DNA of 64,000 nucleotides. It comes from Bradyrhizobium diversitatis. Lineage in GTDB: Bacteria > Pseudomonadota > Alphaproteobacteria > Rhizobiales > Xanthobacteraceae. Shown piece by piece: positions 34,591-42,671 of the stretch (position 1 is its first letter; each line of letters opens with the position of its first letter). A program made the translations under genes and the position numbers. Under the pieces are notes generated by a model. It was not told the origin of the DNA and ran no database searches. It saw only the letters and a list, made by a program, of their open reading frames with translations. Location of the stretch: the NCBI RefSeq assembly GCF_016031635.1, contig NZ_JACEGD010000030.1, positions 117,505 through 181,504 on the forward strand. The letters are read 5' to 3'.

Positions 34591-35186
34591 GCGGATTCTT
34601 TGGACCGCTCGACCCGCAAGGCCGTGTGCCGCCGCACCAGCAGACTCGCGTCGCCGCGTTCTTGACCTCCGCCCATGGCGCGTTGGCGCGGCAGTTCGCG
34701 TTCGCGCTGCCCGCAAAGCTCGTGTCCGCCTGGCAGACCGAATTGAACGCTCAGGTCTACCATGAGGCAGAGATCGTCTCCCTGCTGCTTCGGGCGACGT
34801 CCTGGGTCCCGGACCTTGCGCTGGGATACCTGTCGATGTCCTGGGAGACGGCATGGTTTCCGCAACCAGCCGAGGGCATTCCGGACCAGCCGCTGGCGCG
34901 GGCTGTCAGCCTGGCAACACTTGCGCATGCCGTTCATGCCGGCATAAGGCCGGCAGCTTTGCTCCCGAGGGAAGCCAATGCCGACGATCCCTTCGTCATG
35001 GCCTTGCGGCGCATCGAACTGGAGAGCGGCCGGTTGCTGCAGGCACAAATCCTGTTCCTGAAAGGACCGGAGCTTTTGGCCCATCGCGACGCTGTCAGCG
35101 CTGCGCTCGAACATCGCCACGTCGAGACTCGCAAGCTATGGACCAGCGCGCTCGAAGGCGTCGGCATCGTGGTCCACAAATCATGA
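34587..35186 (+). CDS. Hypothetical protein coupled to a hydrolase (199 aa)
   Basis: The ATG at 34587 overlaps the hydrolase stop (ATGA), implying translational coupling. The product is soluble and mostly helical: FLTSAHGALARQFAFALPAK, AEIVSLLLRATSWVPDLALG, AVSLATLAHAVHAGIRPAAL and a C-terminal LEHRHVETRKLWTSALEGVG. No catalytic motif, signal or membrane helix is visible and no family is recognised. A partner or regulator of the hydrolase is suggested only by the coupling. Confidence 0.72.
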   Translation: MSGFFGPLDPQGRVPPHQQTRVAAFLTSAHGALARQFAFALPAKLVSAWQTELNAQVYHEAEIVSLLLRATSWVPDLALGYLSMSWETAWFPQPAEGIPDQPLARAVSLATLAHAVHAGIRPAALLPREANADDPFVMALRRIELESGRLLQAQILFLKGPELLAHRDAVSAALEHRHVETRKLWTSALEGVGIVVHKS

Positions 35187-35192
35187 GAAGCC

Positions 35193-35206
35193 TTGACGCA
35201 GATCAA
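35193..35206. promoter_or_regulatory. FixK/Fnr-type site upstream of the CoA-transferase operon
   Basis: TTGACGCAGATCAA matches TTGA-N6-TCAA and lies 71 nt upstream of the ATG at 35278, just after the preceding stop codon. Confidence 0.76.
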
Positions 35207-35277
35207 GGGACCAGGATGAACGCAAAGCGAGCATCCCACGGTCGCTTCCTTGATCTCTGTCGACTGGAGCTGGGACC

Positions 35278-35931
35278 ATGAGGGCCGTTTCCATCGAAGA
35301 AGCCGTCGCGATGATCCCGGCAGGCGCAAGCATCATGGTCGGGGGCTTCATGGGGGTCGGCACGCCGTGGCGTCTGCTCGACGAGCTCGTCCGACAACGA
35401 AAGGCAGGGCTCTCCATCATCAGCAACGACGCTGCGTTGCCCGGCAAGGGTGTCGGGAAGCTGTTCGACGCGGAACTGGTCTCGCGTCTCACCGCGACCC
35501 ATATCGGCCTCAATCCGAAGGCGCAGCAACAGATGCTGGCCAAGCAAATCGCAGTCGATTTGATTCCACAAGGAACCTTCGTCGAGCGCATTCGCGCAGG
35601 CGGGTGCGGTCTCGGCGGCGTCCTCACGCCGACCGGCGTTGGCACGCTGGTCGCGGAGGGCAAGCGCCAGATCGAGGTCGACGGAAAGCCGTTCCTGCTC
35701 GAGACCGCATTGCGGGCGCAGTTCGCGCTCGTGCACGCTTTTCTCGCCGATTACCTCGGCAACCTCTCCTATGCGCTGACCGCGCGCAACTTCAATCCGG
35801 TCATGGCGATGGCGGCGGACACCGTGATCGTGACGGCGGAACACATCGTACCTGTTGGCGTCATCGCGCCCGACCACGTCGTGACGCCGGCGCCCCTGGT
35901 CGACTATCTCATTACCAACCCAAGCGGGTGA
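35278..35931 (+). CDS. 3-oxoacid/acetate CoA-transferase, alpha subunit (217 aa)
   Basis: This is the A subunit of a two-gene family I CoA-transferase, like AtoD or ScoA. It moves CoA between an acyl-CoA and acetoacetate or another short acid. Signature segments are MIPAGASIMVGGFMGVGTPW, SIISNDAALPGKGVGKLFD and the FVERIRAGGCGLGGVLTPTG substrate loop. The gene is 4 nt from the beta subunit and then MaoC, all behind the FixK-type site at 35193. In context it could feed acetoacetate or butyrate into acetyl-CoA. Confidence 0.9.
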   Translation: MRAVSIEEAVAMIPAGASIMVGGFMGVGTPWRLLDELVRQRKAGLSIISNDAALPGKGVGKLFDAELVSRLTATHIGLNPKAQQQMLAKQIAVDLIPQGTFVERIRAGGCGLGGVLTPTGVGTLVAEGKRQIEVDGKPFLLETALRAQFALVHAFLADYLGNLSYALTARNFNPVMAMAADTVIVTAEHIVPVGVIAPDHVVTPAPLVDYLITNPSG

Positions 35932-35935
35932 AGAC

Positions 35936-36586
35936 ATGGATGCACAGGAGATCATCGCCCGACGCGTCGCCAGGGAGCTCAGAAACGGCGACCTCGTCAA
36001 TCTCGGCATCGGCATTCCGACGCTCGTCGCCAACTACGTCCCGGCGGGGCTGAGCGTGTTCTTTCAGTCGGAGAATGGATTGATCGGCACGGGCCCGATT
36101 CCGGAGCAAGGGTTGGAGCACCCTCTCCTGACGGACGCCGGCGGCCGCCCGATCAGCGCGCTGCCGGGGGCCAGCACCTTCGACAGCGCGATGTCGTTCG
36201 GACTGATCCGCGGCGGCCATGTCGATGTCACCGTGCTCGGCGGGCTCCAAGTCGATGCCCACGGACTTCTCGCCAACTGGATGATCCCCGGCAAGATGGT
36301 TCCGGGCATGGGCGGCGCGATGGACCTCGTCAGCGGCGCCAAGCGGGTCATCGTCGCCATGCAGCATGCCGCGAAGGGCAAGTCCAAGATCGTCGCCAAA
36401 TGCACGCTGCCGTTGACGTCGGTCCGGCCGGTGCAGCTGGTCGTGACCGACATGGCGGTGATCGGCTTTCCTGACGGCAAGGCCACATTGCTGGAGATTG
36501 CTCCCGGCCTCAGCGTGGGCGAGGTCATGGCGGTGACGGACGCCGAGCTGGCCGTGTCCGACGACATCCCGCAAATGAAGATCTGA
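35936..36586 (+). CDS. 3-oxoacid/acetate CoA-transferase, beta subunit (216 aa)
   Basis: The catalytic Glu that forms the acyl-enzyme CoA thioester lies in SENGLIGTGP (about residue 44). Other family segments are IIARRVARELRNGDLVNLGI, GASTFDSAMSFGLIRGGHVD, VLGGLQVDAHGLLANWMIPG and GMGGAMDLVSGAKRVIVAMQ. Length matches AtoA/ScoB. It pairs with the alpha gene 4 nt upstream and is followed by MaoC 13 nt later. Confidence 0.92.
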   Translation: MDAQEIIARRVARELRNGDLVNLGIGIPTLVANYVPAGLSVFFQSENGLIGTGPIPEQGLEHPLLTDAGGRPISALPGASTFDSAMSFGLIRGGHVDVTVLGGLQVDAHGLLANWMIPGKMVPGMGGAMDLVSGAKRVIVAMQHAAKGKSKIVAKCTLPLTSVRPVQLVVTDMAVIGFPDGKATLLEIAPGLSVGEVMAVTDAELAVSDDIPQMKI

Positions 36587-36599
36587 GCAGGCCACCATC

Positions 36600-37058
36600 A
36601 TGCGCATATTCAGCAACTTCGACGAGATCAAATCCGCGGTCGGTACCGAGATCGGTGTCAGCGACTGGATCGAGGTGACGCAGGATCGCATCAACCAGTT
36701 TGCCCAGGCGACTTGCGACGAGCAGTGGATCCACGTCGATCAGGAGCGCGCCAGGAGGGAAGCGCCAGGCGGCACCACCATCGCGCACGGCCTGCTGTCC
36801 CTGTCGCTTGCGCCTCTTTTCATTCGTTCGGTGATGGGCCTGAAGGGCCTGCGCAACACCCTGAACTACGGCGCCGATCGAATTCGATATCTTGCCCCCG
36901 TCCCCGCCGGATCGAGGCTGCGCGGGCGGATCACGGTCGCCGAAGCCGAGGACGTGCCGCCGGACGGCCTGCGCGTCAACTATCACCTCGTCATCGAGAT
37001 CGAGGGCGGCAAGAAGCCGGCCTGCGTCGCCGAGCTGATCGCGCTGCATTATCGCTAG
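36600..37058 (+). CDS. MaoC-type (R)-enoyl-CoA hydratase/dehydratase (152 aa)
   Basis: The hydratase 2 motif is clear: ITQDR-type opening seen as VTQDRINQFAQATCDEQWIH, with the catalytic Asp/His in DEQWIHVD and a Gly-rich APGGTTIAHGLLSLSL. The hot-dog fold length is normal. Such enzymes hydrate enoyl-CoA to (R)-3-hydroxyacyl-CoA and can link fatty acid metabolism with polyhydroxyalkanoate. Its place after the CoA-transferase fits short-chain acyl-CoA chemistry. Confidence 0.9.
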   Translation: MRIFSNFDEIKSAVGTEIGVSDWIEVTQDRINQFAQATCDEQWIHVDQERARREAPGGTTIAHGLLSLSLAPLFIRSVMGLKGLRNTLNYGADRIRYLAPVPAGSRLRGRITVAEAEDVPPDGLRVNYHLVIEIEGGKKPACVAELIALHYR

Positions 37059-37104
37059 CTAGGTGTGCTGCCAACGGCTAGCCGCGGCGACATGGAGGAC
37101 GCCG

Positions 37105-37368
37105 TCAATAGGCTCGTGGATATCGCGGGTATCTCCCACGGGGGAAAGCCTGAGCGAAGTACGGGTTTATCACGCATGTGGCGGCGCGACCGAATGCCGA
37201 AGCCTGACACTGCGGCAGCGATGTGTAGCTGCAATCGATCCATTCGCCTCCGCCAAAGGACCCTTCATAGACCTTCATGCATTTCGCATAGCGAGGATCG
37301 TAGGTTTGCGCCTGCGCCGGCACGAAATGGATCGCGAGCAGAAACAGGCTCAACCCAAGCGCACGCAC
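37105..37368 (-). CDS. DUF3551 family small exported protein (87 aa)
   Basis: The signal peptide is MRALGLSLFLLAIHFVPAQA. The mature part is the DUF3551 pattern: YDPRYAKCMKVYEG, WIDCSYTSLPQCQASAFGRA and CVINPYFA, with four Cys. The family is widespread in Bradyrhizobium with unknown function. It is the last gene downstream of fabI, 18 nt after that stop, so it may be transcribed with the pta-ackA-fabI operon. Confidence 0.8.
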   Translation of the reverse strand: MRALGLSLFLLAIHFVPAQAQTYDPRYAKCMKVYEGSFGGGEWIDCSYTSLPQCQASAFGRAATCVINPYFAQAFPRGRYPRYPRAY

Positions 37369-37386
37369 CAGAACCTCCTCCGTCAG

Positions 37387-38175
37387 TCAGTCGATGATGT
37401 GATAGCCGCCGTCGATATAGAGAACGCCGCCGGTGATCAGCTTGGCCCCGTCGAGCGCCAGGAACGCCGTGGCATTGCCGACGTCCTCGATGCTGACGAG
37501 GCTGCGGGTCGGCGCGGTGGACTGCGCCTTGTCCATGAGATCATCGAATTCGGGGATGCCCGATGCCGCGCGCGTGGCGAGCGGGCCTGGTGAGATCGCG
37601 TGAACACGGATGCCCTTCGGACCGAGTTCGGCCGCAATGTAGCGGACGGCTGCTTCAAGCGCGGCCTTGGCCACCCCCATCACATTGTAGTTCTTCACGA
37701 CCATCTGGCTGCCGTAATAGGTCATGGTGAACATCGTGCCCCCGTTCTTCATCAGCGGCTCGGCGAGATGCGCCATCCGCATGAACGACCAGCAGGAGAC
37801 ATCCATCGTCTTCAGGAAGCCGTCGCGGCCGACATCCACCACGCGACCGTGCAGCGCCTCCTTCGGCGAAAACGCGATCGAATGCAGCAGGAAATCGAGT
37901 TGCCCCCACTCGCTTGCAATCCGCTCGAACACTTGTTCGGTCTGGCCTTCCACCATGACGTCCAGCGGCATGAAGATCGGCGCTTCCAGCGCCTGCGCCA
38001 GCGGTTCGACATGCTTCTTGGCACGGTCATTGAGGTAGGTGACGGCGAGTTCCGCCCCGAGGGCGCGAAACGCCCTTGCGCAGCCCCAGGCGATGGATTG
38101 GTCGTTGGCGATGCCGACGACGAGGCCCTTCTTACCCTTCAAGGCAACCTTGGTATCCGGGAACACGGGGATCAT
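37387..38175 (-). CDS. fabI: Enoyl-ACP reductase, FabI type (262 aa)
   Basis: FabI reduces enoyl-ACP with NAD(P)H in fatty acid synthesis. The Rossmann start is GKKGLVVGIANDQSIAWGCA; SIAFSPKEAL and the catalytic Tyr-x6-Lys in NYNVMGVAK are present, followed by AISPGPLATRAASGIPEFDD. The ATG at 38175 overlaps the ackA stop (ATGA). Placement in a fermentative operon suggests a second, oxygen-regulated copy, possibly serving as an electron sink or membrane-lipid adjustment rather than the housekeeping enzyme; this is inferred. Confidence 0.9.
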   Translation of the reverse strand: MIPVFPDTKVALKGKKGLVVGIANDQSIAWGCARAFRALGAELAVTYLNDRAKKHVEPLAQALEAPIFMPLDVMVEGQTEQVFERIASEWGQLDFLLHSIAFSPKEALHGRVVDVGRDGFLKTMDVSCWSFMRMAHLAEPLMKNGGTMFTMTYYGSQMVVKNYNVMGVAKAALEAAVRYIAAELGPKGIRVHAISPGPLATRAASGIPEFDDLMDKAQSTAPTRSLVSIEDVGNATAFLALDGAKLITGGVLYIDGGYHIID

Positions 38176-39386
38176 GACGCCCTCTCTTGTCTGGAGTTGC
38201 TCGATGGCTGCTTCATCAGCAGCGACAGCGTGTGTTGCGCGATCATCAGTTCCTCGTCGGTCGGTACGACATAGACGGGGATACGACTCTCGGCACGCGA
38301 TATCAGCCGCGAATTGCGAGAATTGCCGGCGTGGTCGAGGCTGACACCGAGCCATCCGAGCTGCTCGACCACACGGGCGCGAATCGTCGCGGAATTCTCG
38401 CCAATGCCGGCAGTGAAGACGAAGGCGTCCAAACCTTGCAATGCGGCCGCGAGCATGCCGGCATTGAGGCAGATCCGATACACGAAATAGTCGATCGCCA
38501 GCTTGGCCCTGACGTCGTCGCTGGCCTCGAGCTCCCGCATGTCGTTGCTGACGCCCGAGAGTCCCTTCAGTCCGCAATCGCGATAGAGAAAGTCCTGGAC
38601 GTTCGCCGCGGACATGCCCTTCTCGGAGATGAGATAGAGCACGACACCGGGGTCGAGCTGGCCGGGCCGCGTGCCCATCGGCAGCCCGTCCAACGCCGTG
38701 AAGCCCATGGTGCTTTCGACGCTTCGTCCCTCGTTGAGCGCACACATCGAGGCACCGCTCCCCAGATGAGCCACGATGACCCGCCGGTTCGCGATGTCGG
38801 GCGCAATCTGCGGCAGGGCCTTCGCGACATATTCGTAAGACAGCCCGTGGAAACCATAGCGGCGTACCCCCTCGGCATGGAGGTGATGCGGGATCGCGTA
38901 GTGATCGGCGACCGCGCTGTGCGTGCGATGAAAGGCGGTATCGAAGCACGCCACTTGCGGCAAGCTCGGGAAGCCGGCAAGGATCGACCGGATCGGCGCC
39001 AGATTGTGCGGCTGGTGCAGTGGTGCGAGATCGACGAAGCGTTCCAGGCGGGCGACAACGCCGTGATCGATCGACACCGGCCGGTCGAAGTCCGGGCCGC
39101 CATGCACGACGCGGTGTCCTACCGCGATCGGATGGATGCGAAGCTCTTCACGCAACCAGCTCCCGGCGATCCCCATCGCCGCCGGAACGTCCGCGACTGC
39201 CTCGATCGGATATGCTCGCTCGGCCAGCGTCTCACCGTTCGCGCCACTCGCCCGCAACCGTGGTCGGCTGGCAATGCCGTCGATCTGGCCCTTGATCTGC
39301 CGGCGAAGGATACCCTCTCCCTCGACAGAAAATATCTGGAACTTGACGCTCGAGGAGCCTGCGTTGACGACGAGGATCGTATCCAT
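38172..39386 (-). CDS. ackA: Acetate kinase (404 aa)
   Basis: AckA interconverts acetyl phosphate plus ADP with acetate plus ATP. Family segments are ILVVNAGSSSVKFQIFS, GHRVVHGG, FDTAFHRT, IVAHLGSGASMCALNEGRSV, FTALDGLPMGTRPGQLDPGV and FTAGIGENSATIR. Length is normal. It starts 5 nt after pta and is coupled to fabI by ATGA. Paired with pta it would make ATP from acetyl-CoA when respiration is limited. Confidence 0.95.
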   Translation of the reverse strand: MDTILVVNAGSSSVKFQIFSVEGEGILRRQIKGQIDGIASRPRLRASGANGETLAERAYPIEAVADVPAAMGIAGSWLREELRIHPIAVGHRVVHGGPDFDRPVSIDHGVVARLERFVDLAPLHQPHNLAPIRSILAGFPSLPQVACFDTAFHRTHSAVADHYAIPHHLHAEGVRRYGFHGLSYEYVAKALPQIAPDIANRRVIVAHLGSGASMCALNEGRSVESTMGFTALDGLPMGTRPGQLDPGVVLYLISEKGMSAANVQDFLYRDCGLKGLSGVSNDMRELEASDDVRAKLAIDYFVYRICLNAGMLAAALQGLDAFVFTAGIGENSATIRARVVEQLGWLGVSLDHAGNSRNSRLISRAESRIPVYVVPTDEELMIAQHTLSLLMKQPSSNSRQERAS

Positions 39387-39391
39387 CGCGG

Positions 39392-40354
39392 TCACGCAGC
39401 GACTGTCGGCGCATGTTGGCGCCGGGCGTTGGCATAGAGCGATGCCACCGCGCAGGACGCCATGCGCGCACGGGGCGTGTCCGCCCGGGACGTCAGCACG
39501 ACCGGCACCCGGGCACCGAGCACGATGCCGGCGCCGTCGGCCTTGGCGAAGTAGGCGAGATTCTTCGCCAGCATGTTGCCGGCTTCGAGATCGGGAACGA
39601 CGAGGATCTGGGCTCGCCCGGCAACTTCGGACTTGATGCCCTTGATCCGTGCCGCCTCGGGATCGATGGCGTTGTCGAAGGCCAGGGGCCCGTCGAGCAC
39701 GCCGCCGCTGATCTGGCCGCGGTCGGCCATCTTGCACAGGGCGGCCGCCTCGATCGTCGATGGGATCTTTGAGGTCACGGTTTCCACGGCCGACAGGATC
39801 GCCACGCGCGGCGATTTTCCAAAACCGGCCTGGTTGTACAGATCAATGGCGTTCTGGATGATGTCCCGCTTGGCATCGAGATCGGGAAAGATGTTGATGG
39901 CGGCGTCGGTGACGAGCAGCGTGTCGGCATAGGCCGGAACATCCATCACGAAGACGTGGCTGATACGGCGATCGGTGCGCAGGCCGCCCGTTTTCGCCGT
40001 GATGGCGCGCATGAGTTCGTCGGTATGCAGGCTGCCCTTCATCAGCATCTCGCCCCTGGCAGCATGGATCAGCTCGACGCTCCTGGATGCGGCTTCCTCG
40101 CTATGCGCGGCATCGACGATCTCGAAGCCGGAGATATCGAGATCGTGCCTGCCCGCCGTCTCCCTGATCTTTCTCTCGGGTCCGACCAGGATCGGTCGAA
40201 TGATCCCGGCTTGCGCGCTATCGACGGCTCCGCGTAACGAGGTTTCATCGCAAGGATGCACCACCACGGTCGGCACCGGTGGCACGGCCTTCGCTGCCGC
40301 AATCAAACGATCGTACTTGCTGGGAGACTGCGCTGGCCTCGTATCGGCTGACAT
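39392..40354 (-). CDS. pta: Phosphate acetyl/butyryltransferase (320 aa)
   Basis: This single-domain member of the phosphotransacetylase family converts acetyl-CoA and phosphate to acetyl phosphate. Visible segments are VVVHPCDETSLRGAVDSAQA, RPILVGPERKIRETA, ISHVFVMDVPAYADTLLVTD and GQISGGVLDGPLAFDNAIDP. Length and the VVHPCDE opening are closest to the shorter phosphate acetyl/butyryltransferase type, so butyryl-CoA use cannot be excluded. It sits between DUF3141 and ackA. Confidence 0.9.
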   Translation of the reverse strand: MSADTRPAQSPSKYDRLIAAAKAVPPVPTVVVHPCDETSLRGAVDSAQAGIIRPILVGPERKIRETAGRHDLDISGFEIVDAAHSEEAASRSVELIHAARGEMLMKGSLHTDELMRAITAKTGGLRTDRRISHVFVMDVPAYADTLLVTDAAINIFPDLDAKRDIIQNAIDLYNQAGFGKSPRVAILSAVETVTSKIPSTIEAAALCKMADRGQISGGVLDGPLAFDNAIDPEAARIKGIKSEVAGRAQILVVPDLEAGNMLAKNLAYFAKADGAGIVLGARVPVVLTSRADTPRARMASCAVASLYANARRQHAPTVAA

Positions 40355-40383
40355 GATCTCGCTCCCGCCTCTTCCATGAACGC

Positions 40384-42603
40384 CTAGGATGCTTTCGCCT
40401 TTGGGTCGAAAGGAGTAATGTTCGACGTCCCCTCTCCCGCCTCGACACCGAACAGCGCGGCGATACGCCGCAAGCGGCTTGCACGCTCGCCGGTGATTTC
40501 GCCGCTCGCGGAAAGGACCTCGCGGATCATTGCGACTGCCGCGAGTCGTTGCGCGACATCTTCTGGGAGCATCTTCGGAATCGCAGCCAGGGCGCCTTGC
40601 TGGTCGAGCAACAGCATGAAGAACTGCTCGCGCACCAGCATCTTGAACTCGGGCAGCGTCAAACGCGAGCCGCCGGCATCGCGGCGAATCCGACGCAGCG
40701 CCTCGATGCTCCGCTCGTCGACCATTCCGCGGGCCGAGCCGATATAGAGCAGGCCACGAATGGCGGCTTCACGAAGACCGCCCTCCCCCACCCTGGACTT
40801 CAGCTCGGCGATACGCTTCTCGAGCATTGTCCGGTGCTCTGCCGACATCTCGCGCTTGCGCGAAGACTCCCAGTTCGGATCGATCCCGACCGCCGCCTGA
40901 AGTGCAGGCGAGCCATAGACATTGAGGAAGATCGTCTCGCTCAGGGCTTCCTGGGCGTCGCGCCAGCTATCCAGCACATGAACGATCTGCTTGGACATCT
41001 GCTCCTGGAAGGCCAGGAACGGATTGTCCTCTGCCACAGGCTTGCGTTTCTCCTCGATCTCATCGGCGGCCGTCTTCACGGCGCCCATCCAGGGATTCTG
41101 GCTGCTGAGGACCTCGTACTGCAATCGCAGCGGATGCAGGTTGCGCATGGTCTCCGCCATCTGTGGCGTGACCATCTTCTTGATCCAGGGCTGCACGAAC
41201 TTCCGGTACGCCGCGAGATTCATCTCGGAGACGCGTTTTGCGGCTGCGAAGCGCCGCTCGTCCTCGGGCGAATTGCCGCCCATGGCGCGGATATCGTCGA
41301 GCGTTCGCGCCTCGCAGCGCATCACCCACTGCCCGACGACGAGATCGGAACTCGTGGTCTCCTCACCCTTGGCTTCGAACGTCGCTTCATAAAGTCCAGG
41401 CGGCAGGATGTCGATCAGGTCGATATTGCTGGAGAATTCCGCATGCTCCTTCTTCGCGACGCCGCCGGAGACGAAGATGCCGAGGTGCCCGATGCTTTCG
41501 TGAACGGTGTAGACGATGGTCTGCCCATATGCCCTGATCTCGTTGACGTCTGCATAGCAATCGAGAATCCAGTCCAGTGCCTGCTGCGGCGGCGTGACGT
41601 TGTCGCCCTTGGAGCAGAACACCACGATCGGCGACCTGATATTGCGCAGATCGACCTTCTGCCCGTCCGACATCTCGATCTTGCCGGCCGCGAGATTGTT
41701 GCCGATGAAGAGCTCATCGACGATGAACTGGATCTCCTCGGCGTTCAGGTTGACATGCCCGCCCCACCAGCGCTCGAAGTCCAGGTAGCGATCGGCCTCG
41801 GTATCGACCTTGGAATAGACGTTGTACTGCTTGGTCCAGAGCGTGTTGGATGGATTCTGGTTCTCGAAGTTCTGCACCAGCCAGGCGCCATCGAACTTGC
41901 CGGCGCCGAGATCGCTGGCCAATGCAGTCAGCCAGCTCCCTCCCAACAGGCCGCCGGAATAACGCATCGGATATTTGCCGTGCACGCCGGCCCAGTAAGC
42001 GAGCGGCGCGCCGGCGATGATCAATGGCCCGAATAATTCAGGCCGCAGCGACGCCAGGATCATGACGGCCCAGCCGGCCTGGCAATTGCCGATCACGCAG
42101 GGCTTGCCGTCGGCTTTCGGATGCAGGCTGATGACCTTCTCGATGAACAGCGCCTCGGCGCGCGCGATGCGCTCGATGGTCTGCCCCGGCATCGGCTCCG
42201 GCAGGAAGCCGATGAAGTAGCAGGGATGCCCCGCTTTCATGGCAACGCCGATCTCGCTGTCCGCCTTGAAGCCGCCGATTCCCGGACCGTGTCCCGCGCG
42301 CGGATCGACCACGATGAACGGCCGCCGTTCGAGATCGATCTCGACCCCCTTGGGTGGAATGATGCGCACCAGCGCATAGTTGACGGGCTCGTCGAGCTTG
42401 CGCCCGTCGATGATCAGTTCAGCAGCATATTGCAGGACATGCGGCGCCGTCTGCGCGACGTGCTCGCGATACTGGTCGCCGCGCTGGCGCATAATGTCCA
42501 GAAACAACACGCTCCGCTGCCCTGCATCGACCATGTATTCGACGGCCGCGGCGACGACCCCGGACAGGGGACCACCCGGCAGATTCAAGTTTTCCATCGT
42601 CAT
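40384..42603 (-). CDS. DUF3141 protein, PHB-synthase-like alpha/beta hydrolase (739 aa)
   Basis: The central alpha/beta domain (about 80-430) has a Cys nucleophile elbow, VIGNCQAGWAV, as in polyhydroxyalkanoate synthases (GxCxG). It continues with an acid/His area near IVVFCSKGDNVTPPQQALDW and VHESIGHLGIFVSGGVAKKE. A long helical C-terminal part follows, similar in places to DUF3141 proteins that often sit with acetate kinase and phosphotransacetylase. The start is ATG 42603 or 42597. A FixK-type site is 54 nt upstream. The function is unproven; polymerising or thiolytic acyl-CoA chemistry is suggested by the Cys elbow and the operon. Confidence 0.85.
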   Translation of the reverse strand: MTMENLNLPGGPLSGVVAAAVEYMVDAGQRSVLFLDIMRQRGDQYREHVAQTAPHVLQYAAELIIDGRKLDEPVNYALVRIIPPKGVEIDLERRPFIVVDPRAGHGPGIGGFKADSEIGVAMKAGHPCYFIGFLPEPMPGQTIERIARAEALFIEKVISLHPKADGKPCVIGNCQAGWAVMILASLRPELFGPLIIAGAPLAYWAGVHGKYPMRYSGGLLGGSWLTALASDLGAGKFDGAWLVQNFENQNPSNTLWTKQYNVYSKVDTEADRYLDFERWWGGHVNLNAEEIQFIVDELFIGNNLAAGKIEMSDGQKVDLRNIRSPIVVFCSKGDNVTPPQQALDWILDCYADVNEIRAYGQTIVYTVHESIGHLGIFVSGGVAKKEHAEFSSNIDLIDILPPGLYEATFEAKGEETTSSDLVVGQWVMRCEARTLDDIRAMGGNSPEDERRFAAAKRVSEMNLAAYRKFVQPWIKKMVTPQMAETMRNLHPLRLQYEVLSSQNPWMGAVKTAADEIEEKRKPVAEDNPFLAFQEQMSKQIVHVLDSWRDAQEALSETIFLNVYGSPALQAAVGIDPNWESSRKREMSAEHRTMLEKRIAELKSRVGEGGLREAAIRGLLYIGSARGMVDERSIEALRRIRRDAGGSRLTLPEFKMLVREQFFMLLLDQQGALAAIPKMLPEDVAQRLAAVAMIREVLSASGEITGERASRLRRIAALFGVEAGEGTSNITPFDPKAKAS

Positions 42604-42657
42604 GTCCCGATCTCGCTGTCGTAGGCATTCAGAAGGCGCTTCCGGAAGCCGCCACCG

Positions 42658-42671
42658 TTGATTTAAGTCAA
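42658..42671. promoter_or_regulatory. FixK/Fnr-type site upstream of the DUF3141-pta-ackA-fabI operon
   Basis: TTGATTTAAGTCAA matches TTGA-N6-TCAA and lies 54 nt upstream of the ATG at 42603. It overlaps the stop codon of the upstream AI-2E-family gene (42668-42670). Confidence 0.77.

Noticed and set aside
38176..38949. Upstream extension of the fabI frame
   Set aside because: The extension overlaps ackA in another frame; the FabI domain begins right at 38175 with an ATGA junction.
40549..42036. 495-aa open frame on the + strand
   Set aside because: It is antisense to the DUF3141 gene, whose motifs are clear.
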